Both the position numbers and the translations under genes were made by a program. The notes beneath the pieces were generated by a model, which had not been told where the DNA came from, searched no databases, and was given only the letters and a program-made list of their open reading frames with translations. A stretch of DNA of 64,000 nucleotides from Condylostoma magnum (taxonomy: Eukaryota > Ciliophora > Heterotrichea > Heterotrichida > Condylostomatidae): assembly GCA_920105805.1 (NCBI GenBank), contig CAKKTI010000086.1, positions 1-64,000 of the forward strand, given 5' to 3'. Shown piece by piece: positions 48,987 to 61,908 of the stretch. Each line of letters begins with the position of its first letter. Within the stretch, counting starts at the first letter, position 1.

Positions 48987-50249
48987 ATGTAAAATTTTGA
49001 GGAGTTTGCAAATGACCCTATTTTAAGGGTTGATACAGGGTTTGAGGGGTCAAGCATTTCTTCTAGTATTCTGGACTCTTATCTTAAAAAAGTAAAATAT
49101 TCTAGATCTGTATAAGAACTACACAACAACCTAGTTGATAGTGTTTAAAAGCTTAACTCACTTAATCTATTCTCTAAATGCGACGTGACTGTTTATCCTA
49201 ATAATTTAACTGATACAGCTTTGATTAATTATAAGCTAAAGGAGTACAAGTGGTGGGGATTTGGGTTTAACTTGTTGGATAGTTTTGAGGGAGGAGTGAA
49301 TCAGGGGAATTTTGCTTTGAGGAATTTGAGGTAAAAAGCGGATTTAACGAAATTCGGTATAGGATATAAGCATAATACTGGGCTATTTGATTATACTTGC
49401 AGTCATTTTGACCCCTTTTATCAAATTAACAAGTTTCAGGCTAAATATAGTGCTGGGGTTTATAATACGGAGATTGATTAAAATATACAAGAATAGAAGT
49501 ATGGAGGTTAGTTCAGTATTGAGACTTTAGATGGAATTCATAAGTTTACTATTGGAAGGTTCACTAGAATGAATAAAATAACAGCTGAGCACGCTTCAGC
49601 AAAATTGATGAATGAAGAATTGCTTATTTCTGCGAAAACTTTCATTCAGCATCAATTCAGCCTAGATACCAGAGATAATGATAGTTACACAACAGAGGGA
49701 TATTTACTGTAACTGTAGAATGAAATTGCCTTTGGATTTGATGTTTAGTTTCATAAGGTTTAAGCAAAGGCTGATAAATGGGTAAAATTGAATGAGAATT
49801 TATTCTTATAAGGATCTACTAACTTAGGGTTTATATTCCCGTGGTCTTTTAGTAAAACAAGGATAAACGACCGTTTCCATGCTAATTATATCAAAGGTTT
49901 TACTAGTATTGGGAACAGAAATGAGTAAGAAAATTAAGCTAAGGGGAAATACGGGATATCTGGTGATTATTTAGGGGATAATTCGTAGCTAACTACTGAA
50001 CTTAAGCTTTAAATGTACGATATCCCTACTTTTAGTAGTCTAGGAATGGTGCCTTATTTATACTGGAATATGATTTTACCTGGAGTCTTTAATACTGAGA
50101 TAAAAATGAGGGATAAGATAAGATCCTCAGTAGGATTGGGCATTTCTTGGATTACTATATTCGGTAAGGTTAATTTCAATTATGCGGCTAAAACCTTTTC
50201 TAAAGTCGGAGATGTTGAAACAGAGTTCCAAGTCTTATTTTCAGATTAG
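48987..50249 (+). CDS. SAM50: SAM50-like outer-membrane beta-barrel
   Basis: 420 aa. A single short POTRA-like region (about 1-105) precedes a beta-barrel of the Omp85 family: WWGFGFNLLDSFEGGVNQGN, KFTIGRFTRMNKITAEHASA, HANYIKGFTSIGNRNEQ (family GF..IG.R motif), GDYLGDNS and IRSSVGLGISWITIFGKVNF as the last strands. It inserts beta-barrel proteins into the mitochondrial outer membrane. The stop TAG is 50247-50249. Confidence 0.85.
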
Positions 50250-50467
50250 TAATTAATATGGAAAATACAGTGTTAAGTAGTACCGTATATAATTGATAAA
50301 TTATTTGAATAGAGAGAAGAGGCTTAAAATGAATAATAAAAAATTACATAGAGTTATAATAATTGCTTTACATAAATGTATCAAAATAATTGCTAATATT
50401 CAATAACTTTCAATGAATTTATACTTTATTATAAAACAATTTAATTTACCTAATAAAACTATTTACA

Positions 50468-52162
50468 CTAATTTCTTCTTCCAATTAGTCTATTAGCTCT
50501 TATAATCGACTTCTCAATTTAAACTCTTTCAATTTCACTACTTAACCCACTTCTTTTAAAATGCATCAATTTCCCAATCATAAATTTAAGCTCATTCTTC
50601 AGTTCAAGCTCCTTTTCCGCAAATTGTTCTACATCTATAGCTCATTTCAACCTAGCTGCTTTTAATAGTCCAATTAATCTTTCATTATCAGCTGTTAGTA
50701 TTTCCTACTCCCTATTCAAATTTCTAATTTTCCCTTTACATTTTTCTATTTTATTACATAAATTAGGACTTTCCTCATTATCACTACTCCTCGGAGTTTT
50801 TTCTAATTTACAGTTTAAAACATGTTCATGGAATTAAGAAGTCATAAACAAAGAACTACAGAACTCACATCGCATTTAAGAGCAACAATTGACCATTCTT
50901 TGGCAAGTTTTAAGAGCTTACATGTCATCTATAGTAGGATTTAAAGTCATTAGATTTAATGGAATGCTAAAATCGTCACAACTTGAGGATCTTTAGTGAC
51001 CCTTTTTAGGACTGTAAGTAGGAGGTTTAGAATAGCTTTGTTTCTATGATTCTAGCTTTAATTCACCTATTTGCTGTTTTAGCATTGAAATTTCAGAATC
51101 TTTTTGTATTAAACAGTCGTTTAAATAATTTATTTACTTTGCAAGTTGGAAATTACTGTTTTTGCTTTATGGGGATTCTGTTGCTTTAGATCTTATAGTT
51201 CTCATGAGCTTATCATTTTCTTGTTGCTTTTGTATTAGTTGTTGTTTTATCTTTTTATCATTATGCTGTAGTATCTACAGTGATTCATGCATTTTTTGTA
51301 GATATGCTTGGTACTTTTTAAGCTCATCAGATATTAACTTCCTTCAATCACAGTTAGAGTCTTTTATTCACTGCATCATTTTACCTGTTAAATCTTCTAT
51401 ATCATTTTTCCAGGAATTAGCATTGTTTTCTATATCAAAATTAGCATCTTTTATTAGTTTTATTTAATCTTGATTGTAATTTAATAGCTCAAATACTGTT
51501 TTTTCAATTGCTTTGCTTCTTTCTAGCTTCTTTTACTGAGATTTGAAGTGTTTGGTTAAATCTTTTATTTAAGCTTTTAGCCTTTCTTTATCTTCCTCAT
51601 AAAAACTCCTTAGTTCTCTTAAAGTACTATCAGTAACAGTTCTGGCTTCTTTTAATTCTGATTCATACTCGTTTTTTAGTGTTTCTTAGTCTTATTAAAG
51701 TAAATTGTTTTTATATAATAAATCGTTTACTTTAGATTTCAGTTGTTATTGCTCTTCCTCATGCTCAGCCTTTTATTGACTTAATTCTCTATTCTTTTCT
51801 GTTTGCATATCATAGATTTCTTCTTTGTAAGACAAGATTTTCTCATCACAGTTTATTTTAATGTTTTTAACTTCTTTCTCCAAATCATTGTTTCTTTGTT
51901 ATAATGCCTCAATTTTCTATTGCAAATTACTTACTGTACATTAGAATTTATCTTGGCTGTGCTTTAACTCGATGTTGTGTTAAATTTTTAAATTTTCTAG
52001 CTCATCCTAGGCGTATTATGAGGATTATTCCGAATCTGTTGATAAAGAACTCAGCATCATATCATACATATTTCTAAGGTGTTCTTCTCTGTCTTTAGCA
52101 TCTTTTAGCTCTTACTGCATAAATTCTAACCGTTAGTTCAAAATCTCTGTTTCACTTGCCAT
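50468..52162 (-). CDS. Coiled-coil protein with a zinc-finger-like motif
   Basis: 564 aa. Long heptad stretches cover residues 1-330 (LQQKIEALQQRNNDLEKEVK, KEARTVTDSTLRELRSFYEE). A C2HC-like finger, MRCEFCSSLFMTSQFHEHVL followed by NC, is at about 425-447, and another coiled coil follows (KEKELELKNELKF-like, GKLMHFKRSGLSSEIERVQ). TGA reads as Trp several times (MMQWIK, CDWRKL, RLKWAI). Likely a centrosomal, ciliary or cortical protein; not assigned to a family. The stop is TAG 50470. Confidence 0.7.
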
Positions 52163-52388
52163 TTTAAATTTCCCTTTTGAGATTTTAATACGAAAAGTTT
52201 AATATTATCGATAGAAATCTTAAGGGATAAGATTGTATATTATAGAGCAGTTTGTCTACATTTTAATAAGATTTATACATAACACTAGGCTAAAGTATAT
52301 AATACTTCTCTTTATATAGCCTGAATTAGCTTTCATTATATCCATACCCTATATTAAAATTCCTTCCAATTTACGTCTTTTAAATAAA

Positions 52389-53069
52389 ATGCTGTAAGCC
52401 ATAACAAAATCTCTTCGCTTAGTCATAGGCCGAAGCTTGCGTGAAACCGGCTAAATGCTAGACAGAAAGGGCAGCAATCTAACAAAAGACGTAGCCTACT
52501 AAATCCGAGCCAGCCGTCACCGCCGTATAATGCCTCTGGATTACTTCGTTCCAAGTTTTGGCCAGAGTTTTATTTCTCCAAATGCCAGTATATAAGGCTA
52601 AGTTTAAATAGGCAACAACTGTGCTATAATGTACGGCTCAACCCTCAAAGGAAATCCTCATGCAATAAGACTATCTGATAATGTTTTAATAGGAGAGAAC
52701 TCAGTACTCCGTCCTGCATACAACCTCCCGAAAGAGATCCCTAAATCAGTTAATATAAACAGCAATGTTTTGATTGAGAGTAACTGCGTTATTACTGGGT
52801 CTACAATAGACTCTAATGTGTGGATTGGCCAAGGGAGTGTAGTTGGGTAGGGCGTTAGGATTGAGTAGAACTGTATAGTGTTACCGGGATCAACTGTGCA
52901 GGCTGGTAGTTAAATTCCTACAGGGCAGGTATGGGGAGGATATATAGCAAGCTATGTAAGAGATGTTACTCCTGAGGATTGGAAGTTGTTCTAGGAAAAA
53001 CTGAACAAAGGATTAGAAGCTGCTAAGGAAAATCAGAAGTTTTTAAGTGAAATTGGGATTGAAAGCTAG
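52389..53069 (+). CDS. Gamma-carbonic-anhydrase-like subunit of mitochondrial complex I
   Basis: 226 aa. The N-terminus (IGRSLRETGQMLDRKGSNLT, SRHRRIMPL) matches plant gamma-CA of complex I, followed by a left-handed beta-helix of hexapeptide repeats (residues about 55-175: QVQIGNNCAI, NVLIGENSVL, NVWIGQGSVVG) and VWGGYIASYVRDVTPEDW. The three zinc-ligand His of the family are absent (VLRPA and IESNCVITG instead of the usual VH and VGHSAVLHG), so it should be structural rather than catalytic. The stop TAG at 53067-53069 is likely; TGA at 53088-53090 is the alternative. Confidence 0.8.
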
Positions 53070-53091
53070 GGTAATAAGAAATTTTACTGAA

Positions 53092-54714
53092 TTATTTCAA
53101 GTACTTATAGGTTAGTTGTTGGATCTGATCGTCGTCATCACTGCTGTTCTCTTAGGACTCGTATACGATTTTAGGGATTGTATATGTTATTTCGTTGGAC
53201 TATGGTATAAAGGTATCATCCACTGCGTATTTATTAGGGTTATAGGCCTCAGGGTGAATAGAGGCATTGGATTCTTAGGAAAACTGCTCTATTTTTAGTA
53301 AAGCATTACTGTCTACACTTGGCAGCTCTCTTTTCTATACTTCACTGCGCTTTTGTTGTTACTCTTGCTTGCCCTGCTTGAGCTCTTGTAACTGCGGCTG
53401 TATAAACTTATTTTAGTTATCACTTTCATGTATTGTTGTATTAGTAGCAGAGCTCACCATATTCCTGCTTTAACTTTAAAAGATCTAGTCTTATAGTTCC
53501 TTCAATTGCTCCTGCAACTACTTAACCACTTTAGATTACTCAATAATCATTTAATCTGCAGGTGATTACTGCAACGGCAAACTTTCTGTAGATTAAGTAA
53601 AGAAACTAGGAAGCCTGTTTTAGCTTTCCTTTATACTTAACGGCATTTCCTATGACTGATTATACCTATGCCGCACTTCCTGAACCTCTGAATTACTATA
53701 AAATGACAGGTTTTATTATGAACTGGCATCTGAGTTAGCCTAGAACCTTAAATATACAGGACTGTAATAAGTGTCCTGTTCCCAGCATATATCATCAAAA
53801 GCCTTTAAAATTTCCCATTAACTTTGCCCCCGGGTTCTTACTTCATAGAACTTAGGCTTTTATTAAAACAGTATAAACAGAAAGGTATTTCTACTGGGAC
53901 TTGGAGACAATTTTCCACTGAGATTGTCCGCAAGTAGGTATCTAGCACAGTTTGCCCAGACTAAAGGGGAGCTTATCTTGGGTCCTTGCTCTTAGTCAGG
54001 AAGTCCGCTGCATCACACACCGATTATAGGGTACTGCTAAGCCAGGGGGTCAGTGAATAAAATCGGTAGAACTCTTCGATCCATGTCAATTGTGATTAAC
54101 CCAGACTGGAATTTTTAGGTTGATGAAAAAATAAGTTGCCTTGTAAGAGGAGAAAACACCATTTGAATGCTTTGTATTGGAGTAAATTTCAAGGTTATAT
54201 TAGGAAATAGAAGCTAGGCCGAGAGATGGATAGTTTATTAGTACTCATCGATGTGGTATAAAATCTGTGATTTTTAAAGCGTCAGAGGTTCTATGTACTC
54301 CTAGGTGGTATCTTCGACTTAATGTATAATTTACTGTAGCTGGTCAAACAAATCTATTCTCTGGTTCTAAAGGTTGGATTAATTCATTATTTTTAAATAA
54401 AATCGCGGCTTGTTGGTCTCAGTAAGCAAGCTTTTACCCCAAAACAACTCAGTGAATTTAACGTTTAAATAATGAGCATTGCTGTATTTATGCCCAACTA
54501 TCATTCCTTCCTTTACATCTTATTCTTAGGCTAGATTTAATAAAACTTCCGAGGTGAGTTTGAACTAAGGAATCATTTGTTCTGAGTTGATAGTATAAGA
54601 CCTATTAGTTGTGGGTGGTTGCCATAGTCTTACCTTATTCGCGTATAGTTAAATTCTGTTATTGTTTTGTTAACTTATAAAATCAGAGTGATTAAAACGA
54701 GCAGAATCGTCCAT
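53092..54714 (-). CDS. STIL: STIL/Ana2-like centriole assembly protein
   Basis: 540 aa. The N-terminal domain carries the STIL hallmark DRRVLPILFTDPLAQQYPII followed by GVWCSG, SPLVWANCARYLL and KPKFYEVR (about residues 195-290). A coiled coil (SKVVKQLQEQLKELQDQIFQ, about 385-410) and the C-terminal LTYKYLK, similar to the STAN motif, give the STIL/Ana2/SAS-5 layout. It recruits SAS-6 to build the centriole cartwheel. This is quite recognisable outside animals; the coiled coil is shorter than in vertebrate STIL. The stop is TAA 53094-53092. Confidence 0.8.
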
Positions 54715-54720
54715 TTTTTA

Positions 54721-55725
54721 CTACCTAGTATCATCTATCAGTTTTGACACTTGCTGGTTTATAGTGCCTTGGCCTAGGTTTAAATGAGGGATTATTTCAA
54801 TATCTCCAAATAGTGTAATCTTTTCAGTGAATCTAAGATGCACTTTAGTATTCATATCATCTATATTGACAAATTACTTATTGCTTTCCTTGTCTTCAGT
54901 AGCTGCTAGTATAAAGGGAAATAAAATCTTTTCCTTTTTCTTATAAGAGTACTTGTTCCTGTTTAAGAGAAGAGTTAAAGCTTCTAATTTAGTTGCTAGA
55001 TTTTTAAGTTACTCTCTTTTCTAAGTCACTCTTTTATAAATTTTATCGTATGAGTTTGCATTAGGACTAGTGCTTTTAACGGACCCCCAATACACAGTTT
55101 TGCTTTTTTTAGTTACAAGATCAGTGGCAATCAGTACATTAAGTGCATCGTATACTCTTCTTCTAATATTTTTCTCATTTTTCTATGGATCGGGCCTATT
55201 CATGATATCAAGCTCTAGAATCATTATATCCGCAACCTCCTTATAAGTAGTTTACTGTTTTTCCTATACAATATCCCTTACCCTAATACTCAAAGCCTTT
55301 AAGCCTCTAGACCCCCTCGATGTATATTTTTACTCATTTTTTTACTGTTGAATTCCCAAATCATGTGGATTTGCTATTTAACTTCCTCCCCACTATTCAA
55401 AGGTTTGCTAGAACCCTTCACTTATACCCCTGCTAATACTTACATCCGTTTCACAGTCTTATAAATGATGAATTCCCATCAACTCCATTTCAAGGTCTCT
55501 GTACTCAGCGTCGATGCTCCTTAAAAGCGACTTTGCATTAACTTCTCTTGTAAAGTTTCCCTGATCTGGGGAGTAGCCTAGGTTTAAGAAGATATGATAC
55601 AAGGTGCTGTCTGAGAATATCAAATGCCGATTATGCAGTAAAGTATGTACAAGGTCTTTGCTGTGTTTAATATCTTTAATCAAATTTGATATGTGAGAAG
55701 GGTAATGCAAACGCTTGGAGTTCAT
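54721..55725 (-). CDS. TFDP: DP-type transcription factor (E2F partner)
   Basis: 334 aa. The DNA-binding winged helix lies at about 140-220: GLKALSIRVRDIVQEKQQTT, then EKNIRRRVYDALNVLIATDL, with the RRRVYD motif of DP proteins. It is followed by a leucine-zipper-like dimerisation helix (KREQLKNLATKLEALTLLLN) and a partner-binding domain (FPFILAAT). The first 135 residues are specific to this lineage. It should pair with E2F to regulate cell-cycle genes. The stop TAG is 6 bp before the STIL-like ATG. Confidence 0.88.
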
Positions 55726-55792
55726 GTCTAATAAACATGTTGGATTAGAATGGTTATGATTACCGATTGAAAAAGTATATTTTTAATTAATA

Positions 55793-57052
55793 CTAAGGAT
55801 CTAACTCCATTGACAGGTCTTCTGGGTTTAGTTTTATCTCGTTTTATGCGAAAAGGACGTGAGACATCTGCCAAACTTACACTATATTGTTTTCTGCAAC
55901 TGAGGAAATGAGTAAATCGTCCATTAGGTTTCAGGAAAAGTCTGTTACCTTTTCAGTGTGTCCTGCGTGGACAAAGATTAGCTCGGGAGGACCCTCGCTT
56001 TCTTCCTCTGGGGTTTACTCTTCTCCTATTCTGCCCAAATCCCAAATACAGACTCGTCTGTCGTAGCTGGAAGTAGCTAGATGTGCCCCTGAGAATGGAG
56101 CCCATCTAACACTTTCAATCTGATCTTTCTGGTACTCTAAACTAAACAACTTCTGCTCCATATTCCTAACATCCCATACAGCAATAGTTTTGTCACAAGA
56201 CCCAGTGGCTAGTAAGTTTCCTTCTTTCTTATTGAAATCAACTGAGTTGATTTCAGATGTATGAGCACTAACAGTAATAGAGGGTTGGTCCTGCCTAATA
56301 TCCCATATAACAATTTAATGGTCTTCCCCAACAGTGGCTAGTATACTGTCGTATTGCTCTGACCACGATACATCGGAAATAACTCTCGTATGATGCTAAA
56401 AGGTCCTCAAGGGGTCTAATGCTCCAGGGTACTGCGAGGCCCCATTAATATCCCATATACACATTAGGAAATCATCTGACCCACTTGCCAGCAACCCAGG
56501 CGTTATAGGATTCCACTCTAGCCCATACCCTTCCTTAGTATGTCCCTTTAACGTCAAATCTGCTCCCTTATTAGACACAGACTAATGCTTGGTGTAGTCG
56601 TATATATAAACATTTGCATTAGGACTTTTCGTGGCAATGATACTCGTTGAATTAGGCATTACCCTTAGCTTATTCACCTCTCCCTAGTGAGTCATACGTA
56701 TAGCAATATCAATTTTGTTCTCAGTATTAGCAATTTTCGCATTGTCTCCCATTTCCATGGTCGACTCAACCTACTGAGCTGGTTCTAGGGGAATTTTTAC
56801 ATTGGCAATGAGTAAATAGTCCTGCTCCTACCCCGAAGTATGCGTTCCCAGTGCTAATTTGTGGATTCCGTAGTCAAACCCAGGGGGACACTCTTTTATA
56901 GGAAGTCAGTCGGATGTTAAGGAAGGCCATTCTAAAGCATGTGTTATGACTGTGTCGTACAAAAACGGAGAATTTTTCTTTCATATTTTGTACTCATCGT
57001 TCTTTATCCTGTCTTCTATTTCTTCAATACACTGCTACTCCTCACGTTCCAT
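55793..57052 (-). CDS. RBBP4: RBBP4/NURF55-type WD40 histone-binding protein
   Basis: 419 aa. A leader helix (EEQQCIEEIEDRIKNDEYKI) and the motif LEWPSLTSDWLP are typical. Seven WD repeats follow, including LTLKGHTKEGYGLEWNPITP, GLLASGSDDFLMCIWDI, and the last repeat with DFSWNLMDDLLISSVAENNI. The C-terminal helix MSHVLFAQNEIKLNPEDL completes it. It chaperones H3-H4 in CAF-1, HDAC and NURF complexes. TGA is Trp in KIWKKN, SDWLP and DFSWN. The stop TAG 55795 is set by the natural end. 20 bp from the next gene upstream. Confidence 0.92.
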
Positions 57053-57072
57053 CCCGCCTTTTTATATAATTA

Positions 57073-60000
57073 CTAATTAGGTTGTAGCAAAATTAAAGCT
57101 TTTAGGATCACCTCGCGAAGCTCGTTGCGGATTTAAACGTTCTCGAAGGAGATTAACTGGGCTAGTTCCACTTTTAAGTACCTGATGCTGGGCTCTATGC
57201 GAGTGTTCAGAGGACTTAGTAGTTGCTTTGCCACAACTGGAATCATCTCGTCAATTTCTTCCTGTATAAAGCGTTTTACCTCGTCTCGCTAGCGGTTGAG
57301 GATGTGTTGGCGGTATACTAAGTCTTGGAGTACTTCCTTGCAGAATGTGAAGAGCTCGTTTTCTATGTTGATGGTCAGCTGGAACATTATTTTCAAATAG
57401 CTTCCCAAGGCCTGCATTTCTTGGTCTATTAGGCTGGGAAGGGATTTCTGGTCTGAGAGGAAGCCGTGGTGTCATAGGAAGAAGCGTTTTTCTATATTTA
57501 TGTTGAATTTTTTCGCGTATTAGTATGATATTTTTATAGGACGAGTCACTAGTAAGAAGTTTTCTTATGGGATGGATTTAGAGTGTTGTATTATGTCTAT
57601 GGAGATATCTATCAGATATTTTAAAAGCATGCTACGCTTTAGAATGCTCTCCTACGTTTTTTCACTTATGTTTTCTGTAGAGTTATCTATTAGCTCTTTG
57701 GGGATAGATTTGTTAATTAGGCTTCCTAGTATACGGAAGTATTCTTGTACATGGTCTTCTTTGAATTTAAAGCAGTATTGACTCAGGTTCTTGAAAGCAC
57801 TTAAGCCCGTTAGGTAAATATCGTCATTGTTGTTTAGTATTACATTTTTCAGTAGAATTAAATAATCAGGTATCAAATCATGAAGATCTTCGTACTTATC
57901 ACCAAAGATCTCATTAGTTCTATAGAAGGTCGAAAGACAGGTTGTATTTACTCATTTCAAGTTTACTTAATCCTAGGTGAAAATTTAGTCAAAAATTGGA
58001 AGAATAATCACAGAGTATATAACATGCCACTCTTACTGCGAGAAAACATCACCAAATGTTCAAATTAATTGAAACAAGGCTTCTATGGACTATTTTTACA
58101 CATTGTCTGACCCATCTTTCACCTTTTTAGAGATACTGATCATTACTTCTAGTCATTTATTAGAAACCTTGATTTTTGGTACATTGGATAACAAGTTTTA
58201 CAGTAACTCAACAGATCCCATTATAATTTCATCTACTTCACTGCTAAGTAAATTGATCAAGCATGAAGAGATTTGGTCAAAATGAATAATTCCAGCCTAG
58301 GATTACTACTTTACTATTTATCTTAGTATATTATAGCTGATTTATTACAATGAATCCACAAAGTTATCTGTTCCTATTTGCAACACTTCAATGATTACAG
58401 TTCACCCTGATTTTATTTTATCACCTGCTGAATTAACCAAAGTTGCCATACATGCTAAAATCAGCTCTAAGGTGTCCTAACTTTTACTCTAATGCATTAG
58501 AATTAAAAAAGGAGATAAGAAGTCCTTTTAGAAGTGATAGTTCTCCATCTCTTCTTTCATCATAAACTTACATGCTAGTTGCTTTAATGAATCAATAGAA
58601 AAAGTCTAGAAAAACTTCTCTGAGTGGTTGCTGGCTAATATGAAATGGTTTTTAAGATTATTTCATATTCTAAATCAAACGTAGCCATTTCTATTCATGT
58701 TAAAATCTGCTATGCTTACTAAATTTTATAAACAGTATATTTTTGGAGGACTACTGTTTAACTCCTCCTGAGAAACATCTATAAGGCTTTACACCAAGTC
58801 AATAATGGAATCATCATCTAAGAAGTTAGATATGTTTACTATACAGTCTAAATCCTCAGTTTGAACTTCAGTAAAGATCTTGTCAGCATTCTTTATATCC
58901 ATTTCCAGAGTAGCTGAGGGAAACTTTTCAGGGTAAACTGCAGTCATATGTAGAAAATCTAGCTTTGAAAGGCATTTTACTATATACCCTCATGAGTTTT
59001 TCAGTGTATTGTATTCTTACTAGGCTATATTGATAATTGCCTTGATACATTAAATGTTCTTATCGTGAATTATTTGCTTTGTATAAAAAAGATTAGTAAA
59101 TTTTGCTAGAGTTGATAAAAAGCTTTCAATTTCTAACTGCATGTTAAATTTACAGCCTATTTTTACACAGGAGATAATCCCTTGTAGAGCCAATTATCAA
59201 ATCTTCTAGTCTTCATTTTGTTCAAGACTCACTGAGAAGCTGGCTAGTAAGGGGTATCAGATTGCCTGGAAAAGAGTCTTTACATTATCAATGTCAATAG
59301 CAGTAAAGAAGATTATACTTTTCCTGAAGCTTCTACGGATCAACTCCTAAGATTTAGCTACTCTGATATTAGACTCTTGTATAAACTATTCCTTCTGGAC
59401 TCTTCTACTTTACCCTGCTAATTATTTCAAGCGTAATTCCTCGTATTCCTTTAAAGTAAATGGATAATCTCTGATTTCATTGTAAATTTCTTTTAAAAAT
59501 TATTCATCAAAATCACTTCCATTATTTACTCCTCGGTTAATCCTTATAAAATCCTCCTATTTCATCTTATTTTTCACTCCTGGGTTATGTAAGTCTGTTT
59601 AGAGCATTATAATAGCAAAGGATAGCACATAGACAGAGTCTGGGTTTTCAAATACATCAGAATTGTCAGTGTAATACTTATTAGCAAATCTTATCATAAC
59701 CCTGTCTACTTTCTATGCCTCCCCAGGCAGTTTAAAACCATCTAAAAGTAGTCTTAGTGCTTTTATAATTCCCATCTGCTTGAAATTATGAAGCTGCATG
59801 TATTCATCTAGGACCTATATGTTTAGTTCTTTTTCTGAGCCAAGAAAGTCTCCCAATACAGTTTTATTCAGTCCCTCTGTAAACTTAATAAAAGCAGCTA
59901 TATCTTAAGGAGAGTTTTTATCCAAATGGCCTTACTCTGAAAGCATTTGTATTCCTGCCATAGGCTTGAAGTTGAACTTATCTACTGCCAGTTGTAAGTA

Positions 60001-61644
60001 GTTTTTCATCAATTTGTTGCGTTCAAATAGCTCATTTTGCCCACTTTCTAAGAAAGTACCCGTATCACTCCCTGTATCAGTAAAATCATCAATAGAGTTT
60101 TAATCTGTTCTTGTCACTTGTAAGTACTAGTCTTCAATCCAAGCTGCTTGTAATATCACTATATTTGCTAGGATTTCTAAGGCATTTTTACGTAGTTAGT
60201 ATTCTTATTGGGATTGAATCTTTTGTAAGTTTTAGTACTTTCCTTAGGCTATTCTTCCTAGAATGTTTATTATATTTGTGAAAATGTTTTTCTCTTCTAT
60301 GCTACAGTCGTAGTTGACAAATAGCTGTAGAATTACCTTGGGAGATTATGTTATATGAAATAAGACTTCTAAAACTGATAATTTTTGCCAAAAACTGCTT
60401 TAATCATTTTCCAGTATAAAGATGAAAATTTGGTCTAGAATTATGCCAATTTCTGTTTTTAAATAATCTCTAAAATTACTTACTAAGGAGATAAAAATGC
60501 TTAGAGATAGTGAAAATATCTTTTTGTCCTTGGATATGGAGTTTTTTAAGATTTAGTTGCATAGATACTTTTTGATTATGTCAATTATTTCCTTTCGAGA
60601 TCTAAAATTCTTAACAGTCCCATCTAGTATATTTAGTAAGATTTCTAAGGATAATAGTTGTGTTTTATAAGTGTAATTCTTATCCTATAACTTTTTATTA
60701 GAAAATTTACAGATACTTTTGAATATTAGGCTACAATCCTCAACTATCAAATTATTTTCAAATTCTTTCAAGCTTTAATCAGCATTTTATATCAATTTTA
60801 AGTTAACATTTTTACACTTAGAGCTACATACAGGATCTCTAGTGATTAAGCAATAATAATCTGCGCCATTCGAACAATAAATGCATCATCCAAATTTCCC
60901 GGCATTGATTCCAAATTAGTTTTGTAGTTTAAATGGCTTTAGATCGTAAAAATCTGGGTTATCTTAATTCATAACACTAGGGACTATTTCTCTATTGCAA
61001 TTTCCCTCAATAATGATATACGTATAATTGATTAGCTTTTACATTAAACTGTATACTAAGTTTTGTACATGGCCTCCAGCTATTTACTCCTCAAGTTTTT
61101 CCATTTCTTAGAACAAATGATTTATAATAGTAACTAGAGTTTACTTAGCTAGCTCTTGGTTGTTTATATTTTTACTAGTTACATGGATGTGGTAACACAA
61201 TTTCAAACATTCTTATAAGCTTCTCTTGTGTATTTTTGTTGAATCACTTAGTAATAATTCTGTTATGATGTTTAACATGATTTTATGTACTGTGTCATCT
61301 TTTATCGATACACACTCAGAGAGAGCTGAAATTATTGTGTCTATCATCTTCTTAGGAGGGTCATTATGTGTGTCTATTCAATCTCCTATAATGAAGTTGT
61401 TTTATACTAATTTAAATAGTATAGTCAAGGCGTTTTAAGTGCTTCTTGTGTTTCTTTGTGTAAGAACTGATTTAAAAATTGGAAAATATATACTAGCGTC
61501 GTTTTTAGGGTTGAGTTAAAGGTTTTGAAGAGATTATTTTGCAAACATCTTTGCAGGCTTTTAGCTTTTATGGCTTAATAGCTTTATTAATTACCCTAGG
61601 CTCTCTTTTACTAGGTTTAAGTAGAGGATTTAGATATTTGACAT
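57073..61644 (-). CDS. BIG/GBF-type Arf guanine nucleotide exchange factor (Sec7)
   Basis: 1523 aa, open in one frame. The DCB-HUS region at the N-terminus includes LKLCYHIHVTSKNINNQELA and HNDPPKKMIDTIISALSECV. The Sec7 domain at about 540-720 has FKLPGEAQKVDRVMIRFANK and VLSFAIIMLQTDLHNPGVKN, with the catalytic Glu in FKLPGEAQ. The C-terminal HDS regions are helical. It should activate Arf GTPases at the trans-Golgi network. The stop TAG TAA lies at 57075-57070. No intron is required. It is the largest gene in the window. Confidence 0.92.
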
Positions 61645-61653
61645 TTTATAAAG

Positions 61654-61908
61654 ATGGATTCTTGGGAGGTCTTATGAGATGCTAGAAAACTGTTATGAGA
61701 GTTGGGGTTAGAGTACTATACTGTCTTCTATTGTAAAAAATCAGCAAAATTTATAAGTTTATTACAGATTTGTGTAAGTTTTCTATGGAATTTTTAGGTA
61801 TTAAATTTTATAGATTTAAATGATTCTATCCAAAAGGGCTGAATTGCATAAATTTGCACTGTATTTCCCCTGTTTAGAATCAAAGAAATCAAATCTAATA
61901 AGTTTTAG
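61654..61908 (+). CDS. Possible small protein
   Basis: 84 aa if it ends at TAG 61906-61908. It reads MDSWEVLWDARKLLWELGLE then a hydrophobic section, FISLLQICVSFLWNFQVLNF, and a basic end. Three TGA codons as Trp lie early. Support is its position 9 bp from a divergent start and a plausible amphipathic reading; the gene remains a candidate. Confidence 0.3.
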
